The notes under the pieces: model-generated
The model's database searches: none
Told to the model about the DNA's origin: nothing
What the model saw: only the letters and a program-made list of their open reading frames with translations
Assembly: GCA_014055525.1 (NCBI GenBank)
Contig: WIAH01000022.1
Coordinates: 1 to 58,335 of the forward strand
DNA: 58,335 bases
DNA from: Nitrospira sp. CR1.3
Lineage (GTDB): Bacteria > Nitrospirota > Nitrospiria > Nitrospirales > Nitrospiraceae
Direction: 5' to 3'
Program-made: the position numbers and the translations under genes
Part shown: positions 51,540 to 58,335 of the stretch, piece after piece
Layout of the letters: the number at the start of each line of letters is the position of its first letter
How positions within the stretch are numbered: the stretch's first letter is position 1

Positions 51540-52178
51540 TCAGGCACGCACAAACTGATTCGACTCTTTTTCCAGCCCGATTTCGGTTTCCGGGCCATGT
51601 CCCGTCACCACGATCGTGCGATCTTCCAAGGTGTAGAGTCTCTCGCGAATCGACTGTTCGATGGCATCGAAGTCTCCGCCCCAGAGATCCGTCCGACCGA
51701 TGCTGCCGCGAAACAGCGTATCGCCCGCCAGTACCACTCCGTCCTCAGGAAGATGGAAACTCATCGACCCGGGCGTGTGGCCGGGGGTGTGAATCGCGAT
51801 CGCCGTCGCGCCGCCGAACGGAATCTTCTCCTCATCGCGCAGCCAATAGTCCGGTGGAGGAGCCGGAATGTACGGCACTCCGAACATGCGGCATTGGATG
51901 TCGAGCATGTTCCACAAATCACGATCGGCCTCGTGCAGGCACAGCGTGGCTCCCGTGGCCTTCTTCATTTCGCCTGAAGCTAAAAAATGATCGAAGTGGG
52001 CGTGCGTGTGGAGAATCATGCCGACCGTCAACCCCAGTTGCCGGACTTCATGGATAATTCGCTCATGGGCGCCGCCGGGATCGACAACGATGGCCTGTTT
52101 GGTTATCGGATCGCCGATGATTGAGCAATTGCATCCCAGTGGCGGGACCGAAAACGTTCTGCGAATGAGTGCCGTCAT
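51540..52178 (-). CDS. Metallo-beta-lactamase-fold hydrolase (glyoxalase II-like)
   Basis: A 212-residue MBL-fold enzyme with HTHAHFDH, HTPGHTPGS and GDTLFRGSIGRTD, the glyoxalase II/persulfide dioxygenase-like metal site. It probably hydrolyses a thioester such as S-lactoylglutathione or a relative. AAGGGA lies close to the ATG at 52178; the frame extends upstream without support. Confidence 0.85.
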   Translation of the reverse strand: MTALIRRTFSVPPLGCNCSIIGDPITKQAIVVDPGGAHERIIHEVRQLGLTVGMILHTHAHFDHFLASGEMKKATGATLCLHEADRDLWNMLDIQCRMFGVPYIPAPPPDYWLRDEEKIPFGGATAIAIHTPGHTPGSMSFHLPEDGVVLAGDTLFRGSIGRTDLWGGDFDAIEQSIRERLYTLEDRTIVVTGHGPETEIGLEKESNQFVRA

Positions 52179-52333
52179 GATTCCCTTGGCGGTACGCAGG
52201 TGCATCGCGCGCCGGACTTCCATGAAGGATAGCGTGCCCCGTGCAGAAGGGTCAAACCACGAAACGTTGAGAATCCTCATAGACATCGGCCCGCGAAGCA
52301 TGGATAATCGCCCACCGAGAAGGAGGATAAAGA

Positions 52334-53071
52334 GTGAAGCGCACAGGACATGGCCTGGTTCCCTTCGGATTCGCCGTCTTGCTCACCATCACCACCTTGG
52401 CGCTGGCCGGCTGCAAGCCGGATGAATCACCGTTGCGGGCCGACAACGATCAGCTCAAAAAGCAATTGGCGAAACAGGAATCCCTCGTCGCCTCTCTGCA
52501 GGACGGCAATAAAGTCATGCAGCAGCAGATTGATCTGCTCAATCAAGAGATCCGTGACGCCAAGAAAGCCACCGACAGCGCAAAGGCCGAGGCCAAGGCG
52601 GCAGCCGAGCAGCTCGAAACCCAATTGGTTCAAGCCAGAAAGCTGACCGCGGATATCAAGCGAACTGCCGTCGAGCAGGCCGCGCAGAGCATCCACATTG
52701 AAACGAAAGGCTCACAGGCCGAGGACATACCGCGTCCGTTGAGCACAGTAGTGAAGACCGTCGAGGAAGCCCTGAGCCGGAACGGCTACCAGATCAAGGT
52801 CAGCGTCAGAACAGACCAGAAGGCGGTGTTTGTCACCGAACGGAAAGTGTCCAACCCGGTCTCGCTCGAGGTGGCCGGCTTCCGGAACCAGTACGTCCTG
52901 TCCCTGCAAGCGCAACCGTCGAACATGACGCGCCTAAGCGTCAAGGCCGACTTTGAAAAGTTGGCGCAGGGAGGGCGGATCCTGACGGTCAGCCCGGAGG
53001 AAACCGCCGAGATCGAACGGCGGCTGATCGGCGAAATCATCAAGGCTCTGGCTGCGCCGAGCAAGACGTAA
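52334..53071 (+). CDS. Coiled-coil lipoprotein
   Basis: A 245-residue lipoprotein (LALAGC) starting at GTG with AGGAGG 7 nt upstream. Residues ~35-120 form a coiled coil (DQLKKQLAKQESLVASLQDG and following) and the C-terminus a small alpha/beta domain (EALSRNGYQIKVSVRTDQKA). The family was not recognised. The stop shares one base with the next ATG (TAATG), so it is coupled to the formylglycine-generating-enzyme-like gene. Confidence 0.8.
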   Translation: MKRTGHGLVPFGFAVLLTITTLALAGCKPDESPLRADNDQLKKQLAKQESLVASLQDGNKVMQQQIDLLNQEIRDAKKATDSAKAEAKAAAEQLETQLVQARKLTADIKRTAVEQAAQSIHIETKGSQAEDIPRPLSTVVKTVEEALSRNGYQIKVSVRTDQKAVFVTERKVSNPVSLEVAGFRNQYVLSLQAQPSNMTRLSVKADFEKLAQGGRILTVSPEETAEIERRLIGEIIKALAAPSKT

Positions 53072-53982
53072 TGTCCGGCCCTCAGCTCTTCCTGTTCGTC
53101 CTCCTGCTTTGTCCCTATCTCCTGAGCCCGCCCGTTGCAGAAGCGGAGAGCAAACCCTCCCCGGAATTAGCGCGCCATCTCACCGCGATCGCCGCACTGG
53201 CAACCGCGTCGCCGATCGTCACGGTGCCGGCTGGCCAGTTCCTGATCGGAAGCAAGCGAGTGGATGACGATCCCTACGGTCTCTGGACGCAATTCGATGA
53301 TACGGAACTTCCGCAGCAACGGGTGTGGCTCGATGCCTATGAGATGGACCGTGACGAGGTCAGTCTCGGCGAGTATCTCGCCTTCTTGCAGCGGCGCAAA
53401 CAACCGCCATCGGAAGAACTGCAGAAGCTTATATGGCACGTCATCACCGTCCATTCAGTGTCGGATCAGACGCTCACCCGTTGGCCGGCCCTGTACGTCT
53501 CCTGGCAGGAGGCGAAAGATCTCTGCGCATCCGGCGGCAAACGGCTGCCGACCGAAGCGGAATGGGAAAAAGCCGCCCGCGGCGCGGACGGCAATCTGTT
53601 CCCCTGGGGAGCCGCGGCGCCGGACAGCCGTCTGGCCATGTTCGGGCAGCATCACGTGCATGAAATTCCCATTCTTGCACCGGTGGATTCGCACGAGGAA
53701 GGCCGCAGTCCTTACGGCATCCATCACCTGGCGGGAAACGTCGCCGAATGGGTACAGGACTGGTTCGGCTTCGACTATTACGCCTACATGCCGGAGCGGA
53801 ACCCTCCGGGACCGACGAGCGGCCGTTACAAGAGCGTGCGCGGCGGATCGTGGAAGAGCAACGCGATCATGCTGAGAACGGCCACCCGCGGCGGGTCTCC
53901 ACCGGACAATCGCTCGGCCACCATAGGTTTTCGTTGCGCGCAATCGGTCCGCTTGCAGGGACAGGTGCCGATCGGAAAATAA
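53071..53982 (+). CDS. Formylglycine-generating-enzyme (SUMF1)-like exported protein
   Basis: A 303-residue protein with a signal peptide and an FGE-sulfatase domain: PAGQFLIGSKRVDDDP, PTEAEWEKAARGADGNLFPW, GNVAEWVQDW, VRGGSWKSN and GFRCAQS. True FGEs oxidise a sulfatase Cys with a Cu site of two Cys; only the C-terminal one is obvious here, so it may be a non-enzymatic or different member of the fold. No sulfatase is nearby. It is translationally coupled to the coiled-coil lipoprotein. Confidence 0.85.
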   Translation: MSGPQLFLFVLLLCPYLLSPPVAEAESKPSPELARHLTAIAALATASPIVTVPAGQFLIGSKRVDDDPYGLWTQFDDTELPQQRVWLDAYEMDRDEVSLGEYLAFLQRRKQPPSEELQKLIWHVITVHSVSDQTLTRWPALYVSWQEAKDLCASGGKRLPTEAEWEKAARGADGNLFPWGAAAPDSRLAMFGQHHVHEIPILAPVDSHEEGRSPYGIHHLAGNVAEWVQDWFGFDYYAYMPERNPPGPTSGRYKSVRGGSWKSNAIMLRTATRGGSPPDNRSATIGFRCAQSVRLQGQVPIGK

Positions 53983-53999
53983 CGCTCCGCTTGGCGCGC

Positions 54000-54018
54000 G
54001 GCTATCGCCGTGATAGCC
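54000..54018 (+). terminator. Hairpin after the FGE-like gene
   Basis: A perfect 7-bp stem GGCTATC/GATAGCC around GCCGT lies 18 nt after the stop. Only TT follows, so termination is uncertain. Confidence 0.35.
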
Positions 54019-54066
54019 TTGCACCGAATGGAGACCTCGGTCACGGCTCACCCTAGGTCGTTTCGT

Positions 54067-54738
54067 ATGCTACGCAAGTTCTTCATCGGCAGCTTTGTCG
54101 CTGTTCTCACGCTCGTCGGCTGTTCCGGAGTCCAGCGGGACCGGTCTCACGGTCCGGCTGTTTCCGGTCCAGGTTGCTGCCGATCGGTCGAGGCGACCGC
54201 CAGCCGCACCGCCATCGTACGAAGCGCTACCAAGCTGGTCGGAGCGCGCACCATTGAAGTGAACGGCCACCGGATCGCGTACGATTGCGCCGGCGTCACC
54301 CGGGCCGTCTTCCTTGAGCACGGGATCGACCTGTATCAAAGTCGGACGACGGACCAGAAAGCCAATGGCGTCCGGCTGATCTACAACCACATCAGGGACC
54401 ACGGGAAATTTCATCACGGACCGGCAGCCAGACCAGGCGATCTGGTGTTCTTCGACAATACCTGGGACTCTAACGGCGACGGGAGGATGAACGATCCGCT
54501 CACGCACGTCGGCATCGTTGAAAAGCAGGAGCGGGACGGGACCATCACTTTCATCAGCCGGGTAGCCGGGGCGGTGGAACGGTACCGCATGAACCTCGGC
54601 CTGCCCCATGTCTATCGCACCGGGGACGGCAGGATTCTTAACGACCATATCCGCCGCAAGGATGCGGGCTCTGCGAGTGAGACCGGCTACCTGACCGGAG
54701 AGCTATTTGCGGGTTTCGGCTCTCGTACCGGACTGTAA
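54067..54738 (+). CDS. NlpC/P60-family lipoprotein
   Basis: A 223-residue lipoprotein (lipobox LVGC, Cys19) with an NlpC/P60-like fold: nucleophile in YDCAGVTRAVF and His in DPLTHVGIVEK; ARPGDLVFFDN links them. Such enzymes cut peptide crosslinks in peptidoglycan, probably from the outer membrane here. The loop DSNGDGRMND could bind calcium. ATG 54067 is preferred because it directly precedes the signal peptide. Confidence 0.83.
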   Translation: MLRKFFIGSFVAVLTLVGCSGVQRDRSHGPAVSGPGCCRSVEATASRTAIVRSATKLVGARTIEVNGHRIAYDCAGVTRAVFLEHGIDLYQSRTTDQKANGVRLIYNHIRDHGKFHHGPAARPGDLVFFDNTWDSNGDGRMNDPLTHVGIVEKQERDGTITFISRVAGAVERYRMNLGLPHVYRTGDGRILNDHIRRKDAGSASETGYLTGELFAGFGSRTGL

Positions 54739-54877
54739 TCCTCCGCCCCAGCCGTTTACGCCTGGCGCAATTTTACGTACGCGCTATACTTTCCCTATAC
54801 GTGCGGTTTCTCCTTTTTATCCGGCCTGATCCGTATCATATGACCGCTCATCAGCAGGCGCAGTCCAAGGAGGGACT

Positions 54878-55042
54878 ATGGCGAAGACCGCGACGTATTG
54901 CAGCGAGTGCTACAACAAGGTGGGCAGGACGGAAGACGCACAGATTCAAGCAGCGGAAAAGTCCGGGCAAGTGCCGATGACCGGTCAAGGCACCTGCTGC
55001 AAATGCAGCAAGGCCACCGTGGTCGTGTATTACGAAAGTTAA
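54878..55042 (+). CDS. 54-residue zinc-ribbon protein
   Basis: A very short ORF (start ATG 54878, stop TAA 55040-55042) with an AAGGAGG site 4-6 nt upstream. Four or five Cys form CxxC-type knuckles: YCSECYN at the start and TCCKCSK near residue 39. It is probably a zinc-binding structural protein; function is unknown. A TATACT box at 54785-54790 is a possible -10. Confidence 0.7.
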   Translation: MAKTATYCSECYNKVGRTEDAQIQAAEKSGQVPMTGQGTCCKCSKATVVVYYES

Positions 55043-55078
55043 GGGGACTGCCACCTTTCCGATCCGGTGGCTGTCCCC
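55043..55078 (+). terminator. Hairpin after the 54-residue gene
   Basis: GGGGACTGCCACC (55043-55055) pairs with GGTGGCTGTCCCC (55066-55078), apart from a central T-T mismatch, around a 10-nt loop, immediately after the stop. A T-run appears 15 nt later, so rho-independent function is plausible but not classic. Confidence 0.5.
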
Positions 55079-55110
55079 GTCTAGCAGGCGGGTTTTTTCA
55101 ACAGCCGGGC

Positions 55111-55440
55111 CTAGGCATGCCCGCTGCCTTCGGCTTCCTCAAACTCAACGAGCAGCTGTTCCAGTTCATCCAGTTCATCCTGGTCGACGTTCTGAAACTC
55201 CACACCGAACTGCTGCGGCCCGACCCACCGCACCATCGCCTCGGGAATCGACACCGGCTCCTCGACTCCCGGAATGACCAGTCGAATCACGATCACCTTC
55301 CCAGGGTGCACGTCCAGGTCGCTCTCGAATTTTGCCCCCCCGAGTGAGAGATCGATCATGGTGCCTTCCACTTCATGCGAGTTGCCCAACAGATATCCCT
55401 TGACCTGCGCCGGTACCCGTCGATGTTTCCTTCGGTCCAT
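55111..55440 (-). CDS. PilZ domain protein
   Basis: A 109-residue single PilZ domain with the c-di-GMP motifs RRKHRR (start, the RxxxR site) and DLSLGGAKF (D/NxSxxG). It likely binds c-di-GMP and regulates a partner. An acidic C-terminal helix (DQDELDELEQLLVEFEEAEG) may bind that partner. It stands alone between convergent and divergent genes. Confidence 0.88.
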   Translation of the reverse strand: MDRRKHRRVPAQVKGYLLGNSHEVEGTMIDLSLGGAKFESDLDVHPGKVIVIRLVIPGVEEPVSIPEAMVRWVGPQQFGVEFQNVDQDELDELEQLLVEFEEAEGSGHA

Positions 55441-55592
55441 TGGAATAGGCTCTTCAGCCGGCTCGTGCTCACTTCAGGGCATCGATCGCAGCCCCGGCGG
55501 CAATGGGAGAATACTCGCTTTTGCGGGACAAATCATCCGGCAAGACCGTAGGTGGATCGGCGAGGTGAATCCCAGGCAGATTTTCAACGGCC

Positions 55593-55601
55593 TGCTACAC
55601 T
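55593..55601 (+). promoter_or_regulatory. Extended -10 box, leaderless start of the first 143-aa paralogue
   Basis: TGC-TACACT (55593-55601) ends 6 nt before the ATG at 55608. No Shine-Dalgarno site and no clear -35 are present. Confidence 0.45.
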
Positions 55602-55607
55602 TGTGGC

Positions 55608-56039
55608 ATGGCCTCACCATCTCAATCGACCGCTCTCGTCCCGGTGGACCCCCGTAGACGGATCGTGCTGACAATCCGCGAGGGGCTGGTGAGCCTCCAC
55701 GGAGCGCTGATCATCACCGAGCAGTCGACTTACGAAGGCGTCAGCGGGCCGGTGGGGTCCGTCGAAACACTGCTCGATCTGTTGCAACACAATCCCTGGT
55801 TCACCTGGCTCCATCCCATTTCGGACCTGCTCGTTCGGATCGATCATCTGCTGGAAGACGACACCTTTGAAATCAGCGACGAGAACATCGCGCACCTCCT
55901 TGCAGAAATCGACCAGTTGCTCCACCCCTCGGTTGAAGGCGACGGATTCGAACGCGCCTACTACGAAGCCCTTCAGCGGGCGCCAGACGTGGTCCTCGCC
56001 CATTTTCGCGTGAAACGTCTGCTCCCCGCAGCAGCGTAG
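55608..56039 (+). CDS. Conserved 143-residue protein, copy 1
   Basis: An all-alpha, acidic cytoplasmic protein without a recognised domain. It shares over half its residues with the protein of equal length at 56487-56918, including PWFTWLHP, the EGDGFER stretch and YYEALQRAPDV. The start follows an extended -10 box and lacks a ribosome-binding site. The gene order copy 1, exported peptide, copy 2 suggests a duplication and perhaps a shared process. Confidence 0.78.
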   Translation: MASPSQSTALVPVDPRRRIVLTIREGLVSLHGALIITEQSTYEGVSGPVGSVETLLDLLQHNPWFTWLHPISDLLVRIDHLLEDDTFEISDENIAHLLAEIDQLLHPSVEGDGFERAYYEALQRAPDVVLAHFRVKRLLPAAA

Positions 56040-56053
56040 GCTTTGCTCTGATC

Positions 56054-56062
56054 TGTTAGAAT
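56054..56062 (+). promoter_or_regulatory. Extended -10 box, leaderless start of the exported peptide
   Basis: TGT-TAGAAT (56054-56062) ends 7 nt before the ATG at 56070, which is also the start that gives a good signal peptide. Confidence 0.45.
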
Positions 56063-56069
56063 GAGCGTC

Positions 56070-56450
56070 ATGAGACGCTCTCGCACGAGTTGGACGGTGC
56101 CGCTCGCGCTGTGCTTCTTTGCGAATATCGCGCAGGCGGAAGTCGGGATTATCCAACGGGCCGACGGCTCAAGCGCGAGGATCACCGACCTCGGAAACGG
56201 GATCGGCATGATCTCCGATCCTCACGAACCAAGCAGCCCGCTCCCCCTCTCTCCCGCCGCAGCCGTACGACCTGCCGGGCCTCACGGCGATGTCGCGCCC
56301 AGCACGGTGATTCCGTTCGGATCTCCGGCTCCTCCCGGCAATTTGACACCGACTCCTGCCCCTCCATTCGACTCGAACCGCTCGCTGCCACCGACTTTGT
56401 CTGCCCCTTCGTCGAACTCCTGGACGAAGTCTGGACGAATCGGTCGGTAG
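56070..56450 (+). CDS. Exported Pro-rich protein
   Basis: A 126-residue protein with a clear signal peptide (RRSRTSWTVPLALCFFANIA, cleavage near QA-E), a short region (GIIQRADGSSARITDLGNGI) and a Pro/Ser-rich tail without fixed structure. The start at 56070 is chosen because of the signal peptide and the extended -10 box; an ATG three codons upstream is possible. It lies between the two 143-residue paralogues. No family recognised. Confidence 0.62.
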   Translation: MRRSRTSWTVPLALCFFANIAQAEVGIIQRADGSSARITDLGNGIGMISDPHEPSSPLPLSPAAAVRPAGPHGDVAPSTVIPFGSPAPPGNLTPTPAPPFDSNRSLPPTLSAPSSNSWTKSGRIGR

Positions 56451-56471
56451 CCTCCCATTTTTTTCACGACC

Positions 56472-56480
56472 TGCTAAAAT
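56472..56480 (+). promoter_or_regulatory. Extended -10 box, leaderless start of the second 143-aa paralogue
   Basis: TGC-TAAAAT (56472-56480) ends 6 nt before the ATG at 56487, with no Shine-Dalgarno site between. Confidence 0.5.
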
Positions 56481-56486
56481 AAATTC

Positions 56487-56918
56487 ATGGCCTTGTCATC
56501 CAACCAGGGTGCAACGCATTCGACAGAAGTTCTCCGGCAGATCTTGCTCGAGGTTCGCCGCAGCCTATTGGGTCTCCACAAGGCCCTGATTATCGCCGAA
56601 CAGTTGACTTACGAACGGATCAACGGTCGAGTGGGTTCGACGGGCCAACTGTTGCAGTTGGTCCTCAACGATCCATGGTTCACCTGGCTCCATCCCCTCT
56701 CTCAACTGGTTATCCGCGTGGACGAGCTCCTGGACGGGGACACGGAACCAACGGCCGTCGAGGTTGAATACATGTTGTCTGAAGTGCGGGCGCTGATCCG
56801 CCCGTCGGAAGAAGGCGACGGATTCGAACGAAGCTACTATGAGGCGCTCCAACGAGCCCCCGACGTCATCTTCGCTCATGTCGAAGTGAAGAAACTGCTG
56901 ACCAAGGCCGCCGCCTGA
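56487..56918 (+). CDS. Conserved 143-residue protein, copy 2
   Basis: A paralogue of copy 1 with the same length and helical character (LGLHKALIIAEQLTYERING, PWFTWLHPLSQLVIRVDELL, EGDGFERSYYEALQRAPDVI). The conserved Trp/His motif PWFTWLHP may form a ligand or partner surface. It has its own promoter, so it is not simply co-transcribed with copy 1. Function unknown. Confidence 0.78.
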   Translation: MALSSNQGATHSTEVLRQILLEVRRSLLGLHKALIIAEQLTYERINGRVGSTGQLLQLVLNDPWFTWLHPLSQLVIRVDELLDGDTEPTAVEVEYMLSEVRALIRPSEEGDGFERSYYEALQRAPDVIFAHVEVKKLLTKAAA

Positions 56919-56967
56919 GCTATTACCTTCGAAGCGAGAACGCCGCTGGCGGGTACTTTTCAACAGC

Positions 56968-57405
56968 TTACAGGCGACCTTCATCCAACTCGATCACATC
57001 CGCCCAGGTGGAAACCGGAGGAAGGCTGCTCACCGTGACGCCACGTTTGGCGGCCACTTCCTGAAGGCGGTCCTGGAATCGTTGGCGTGCGGCATCGTCT
57101 TTGGGCTCCGACTTGAGCAGATTCCGGGAGAACAGACGAATCTCCGCCTCGCTAATCGGCTTTCCGTCGGTTTGCACCCAGGCAAGCAATTCTTCATCCG
57201 TTCCGCCGGCCAACACCCGCTGTTCAAACGCCTTGGCATCGATCCCGAGAAAATCGATTAGATGCTTATCGAAACCGACCGTGATGTAGTTGTAGTCCTG
57301 AATCTGTCCGGCGTGGCGGAGACGAATCTTGTCGATGAACCGCCCCAGCTGCGCGATGCCGCCGAGAAGGGAATTGGGACTGCGGGGATATGTTAGCAGC
57401 GTCAC
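56968..57405 (-). CDS. DUF5069 domain protein
   Basis: A 145-residue protein starting with the DUF5069 pattern (YPRSPNSLLGGIAQLGRFID). The family has no established function. The start is GTG 57405. The gene lies 6 nt after an antitoxin gene on the same strand, in the position where a VapC toxin would be expected, and is not a PIN-domain protein. Confidence 0.8.
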   Translation of the reverse strand: MTLLTYPRSPNSLLGGIAQLGRFIDKIRLRHAGQIQDYNYITVGFDKHLIDFLGIDAKAFEQRVLAGGTDEELLAWVQTDGKPISEAEIRLFSRNLLKSEPKDDAARQRFQDRLQEVAAKRGVTVSSLPPVSTWADVIELDEGRL

Positions 57406-57411
57406 AATTAT

Positions 57412-57594
57412 CTAGTCTCTCCGAACATCGTCATCGAATACAATCTTTCCTCGAAGCCAACGAATGCTCGATTGTCCATGCACTTTCACAAGTAAGCGAA
57501 GCGCCGCTTCCACCACTGCACTCTTACTCCCAAGACCACTTGCCCTTAAGGCCTTCCGCATGAGAGTTCCATCGATCTCGATGTTGGAACGCAT
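57412..57594 (-). CDS. VapB-type antitoxin without a toxin
   Basis: A 60-residue protein with the VapB ribbon-helix-helix start (MRSNIEIDGTLMRKALRASG) and C-terminal tail (RWLRGKIVFDDDV). AAGGAG precedes the ATG. VapB normally precedes a VapC PIN-domain toxin, often overlapping; here a DUF5069 gene follows and no PIN protein is seen. It may be an orphan, act in trans, or be a relic. Confidence 0.78.
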   Translation of the reverse strand: MRSNIEIDGTLMRKALRASGLGSKSAVVEAALRLLVKVHGQSSIRWLRGKIVFDDDVRRD

Positions 57595-58335
57595 TGATAC
57601 TCTCCTTCTGGCATTACGCTAAACCATACATTCGGGGTTAAACAAAGTCTAGGGCAGGTTCACATGCAAACGAGGATACCTGCTCTCCTGCTGCCGCTCC
57701 CCACTTCCCGGAACGACCCTCCTGGGCTCGGCCGAGGGGAATACGCCCACATGGTGCTCACAACCGTTCGCGCCGTGCGCCCTTCTGGAATTCCCTCAGC
57801 CGCGATCGAATGATCGCGGTGCTTCAGTCAGTTCCAGCTTTCCTCCTCAGCCAAGCCTCGGCGGGTCCCCGTTCCTTCAGCAAGGTCGCGCGGCAGCAGG
57901 CCAGCGGACGGGTGCTGAGAAACTGGGACATTCTACTTTTGTTGAAATCAGTTGAGATCAGCTGGTCCATATCCGGTTGGGCTTACCGATCAGGATCCGG
58001 CTGGAAGGGATGAGCACGAAGGTGGGCGACATAGCGACACAGAGATGGGAATAGCTGCAAGGAGGAGCGTGCGACGGCATTGCGACGCCTCGGCGCAGCT
58101 TTAGAGGAGCACGCGGCATTTGGCGTATTAAACTAACTTGCAGAATCGTGGCCAGCGCATTATGGCGACACCGGAGTGCTCGCCATTCATCAGCTCGAAT
58201 TAGGAACGGGGACAGCAACTGTCTTGACTGTCAAGCGCAGAAACGAACATGGGTGATACATCCTCGAAACACTATCGCACACACTTAGCCGAGGAACCAC
58301 GAGCGCCGTTGGGTGCGGGCTCTGCTATACCCCGG
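57595..58335. other. 741-bp region without a supported gene
   Basis: Open frames here are short, lack ribosome sites and have no domain-like sequence. Base composition varies along it. An AAACTGGGACATTCTACTTTT stretch near 57920-57940 and irregular frames downstream could be remnants of a mobile element, but no terminal inverted repeats or transposase motif were found. Confidence 0.4.

Noticed and set aside
57810..58218. Open frames on both strands in the last 740 bp as possible transposase remnants.
   Set aside because: No DDE motif, terminal repeats or recognisable transposase blocks were seen. Kept only as an uncharacterised region.

Overview
The window is a 58 kb stretch of dense, high-GC bacterial chromosome. 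Gene content points to a Gram-negative didermal bacterium of the Nitrospira type (Nitrospirota): a very large multicopper oxidase, many periplasmic c-type cytochromes and lipoproteins, a complete Tol-Pal cluster, Tat export linked to molybdenum-cofactor genes, and small CxxC proteins. The genus is inferred from this repertoire, not proven by a marker gene. No rRNA, CRISPR array, prophage or intact insertion sequence was seen.

Layout. 0-8.4 kb: a truncated exported protein, a giant multicopper oxidase with a clear sigma70-type promoter, an APC permease and an exported Ig/PKD-like protein. 8.4-12.3 kb: an accessory island with a DUF3800 gene, a Doc-like toxin with an AbrB-type antitoxin, a HExxH-type putative peptide hydroxylase, and a decayed duplicate of the hydroxylase/antitoxin junction. 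12.3-15.4 kb: a zinc-ribbon protein, RqcH/NFACT, a lone receiver domain and an RRM protein. 15.6-23.7 kb, all minus: degP, tatC, mrp, moeA, mobB, a hexaheme cytochrome and a three-gene ABC exporter; this looks like an assembly and export block for periplasmic metalloenzymes. 23.8-31.6 kb: a lipoprotein, a small glycosylation group (GT2, multi-TM protein, carbamoyltransferase), a lipoprotein with an inactivated caspase fold, and a monoheme cytochrome.

32-45.1 kb, all minus: tolQ, tolR, a TolA/TonB-like gene, tolB, pal, two cpoB/ybgF paralogues, mutL, miaA, mtnP, a PfkB kinase, a TPR lipoprotein and rodZ. The genes are closely packed with several overlaps, so much of this is probably co-transcribed. 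45.2-45.8 kb holds tRNA-Asp and tRNA-Val with partial copies of the tRNA-Asp 3' half beside them. 45.9-55 kb: a XerC/D recombinase, an LpoA-like binding protein, an M50 protease, trpS, a BFN nuclease-like protein, a metallo-beta-lactamase hydrolase, a coiled-coil lipoprotein, a formylglycine-generating-enzyme-like protein, an NlpC/P60 lipoprotein and a 54-residue zinc-ribbon protein. 55-58.3 kb: a PilZ protein, two paralogous 143-residue unknown proteins flanking an exported peptide, a DUF5069 protein, an antitoxin without its toxin, and about 740 bp without a convincing gene.

The observations most worth checking are: (i) a recurrent promoter layout in which a -10 box ends 6-7 nt before the ATG, predicting leaderless mRNAs for six genes; (ii) the HExxH hydroxylase next to a toxin-antitoxin pair, with a collinear decayed duplicate that has left a free 40-residue antitoxin tail under a near-consensus promoter; (iii) a lipoprotein caspase fold that has lost both catalytic residues; and (iv) the paralogue pair around a secreted peptide.
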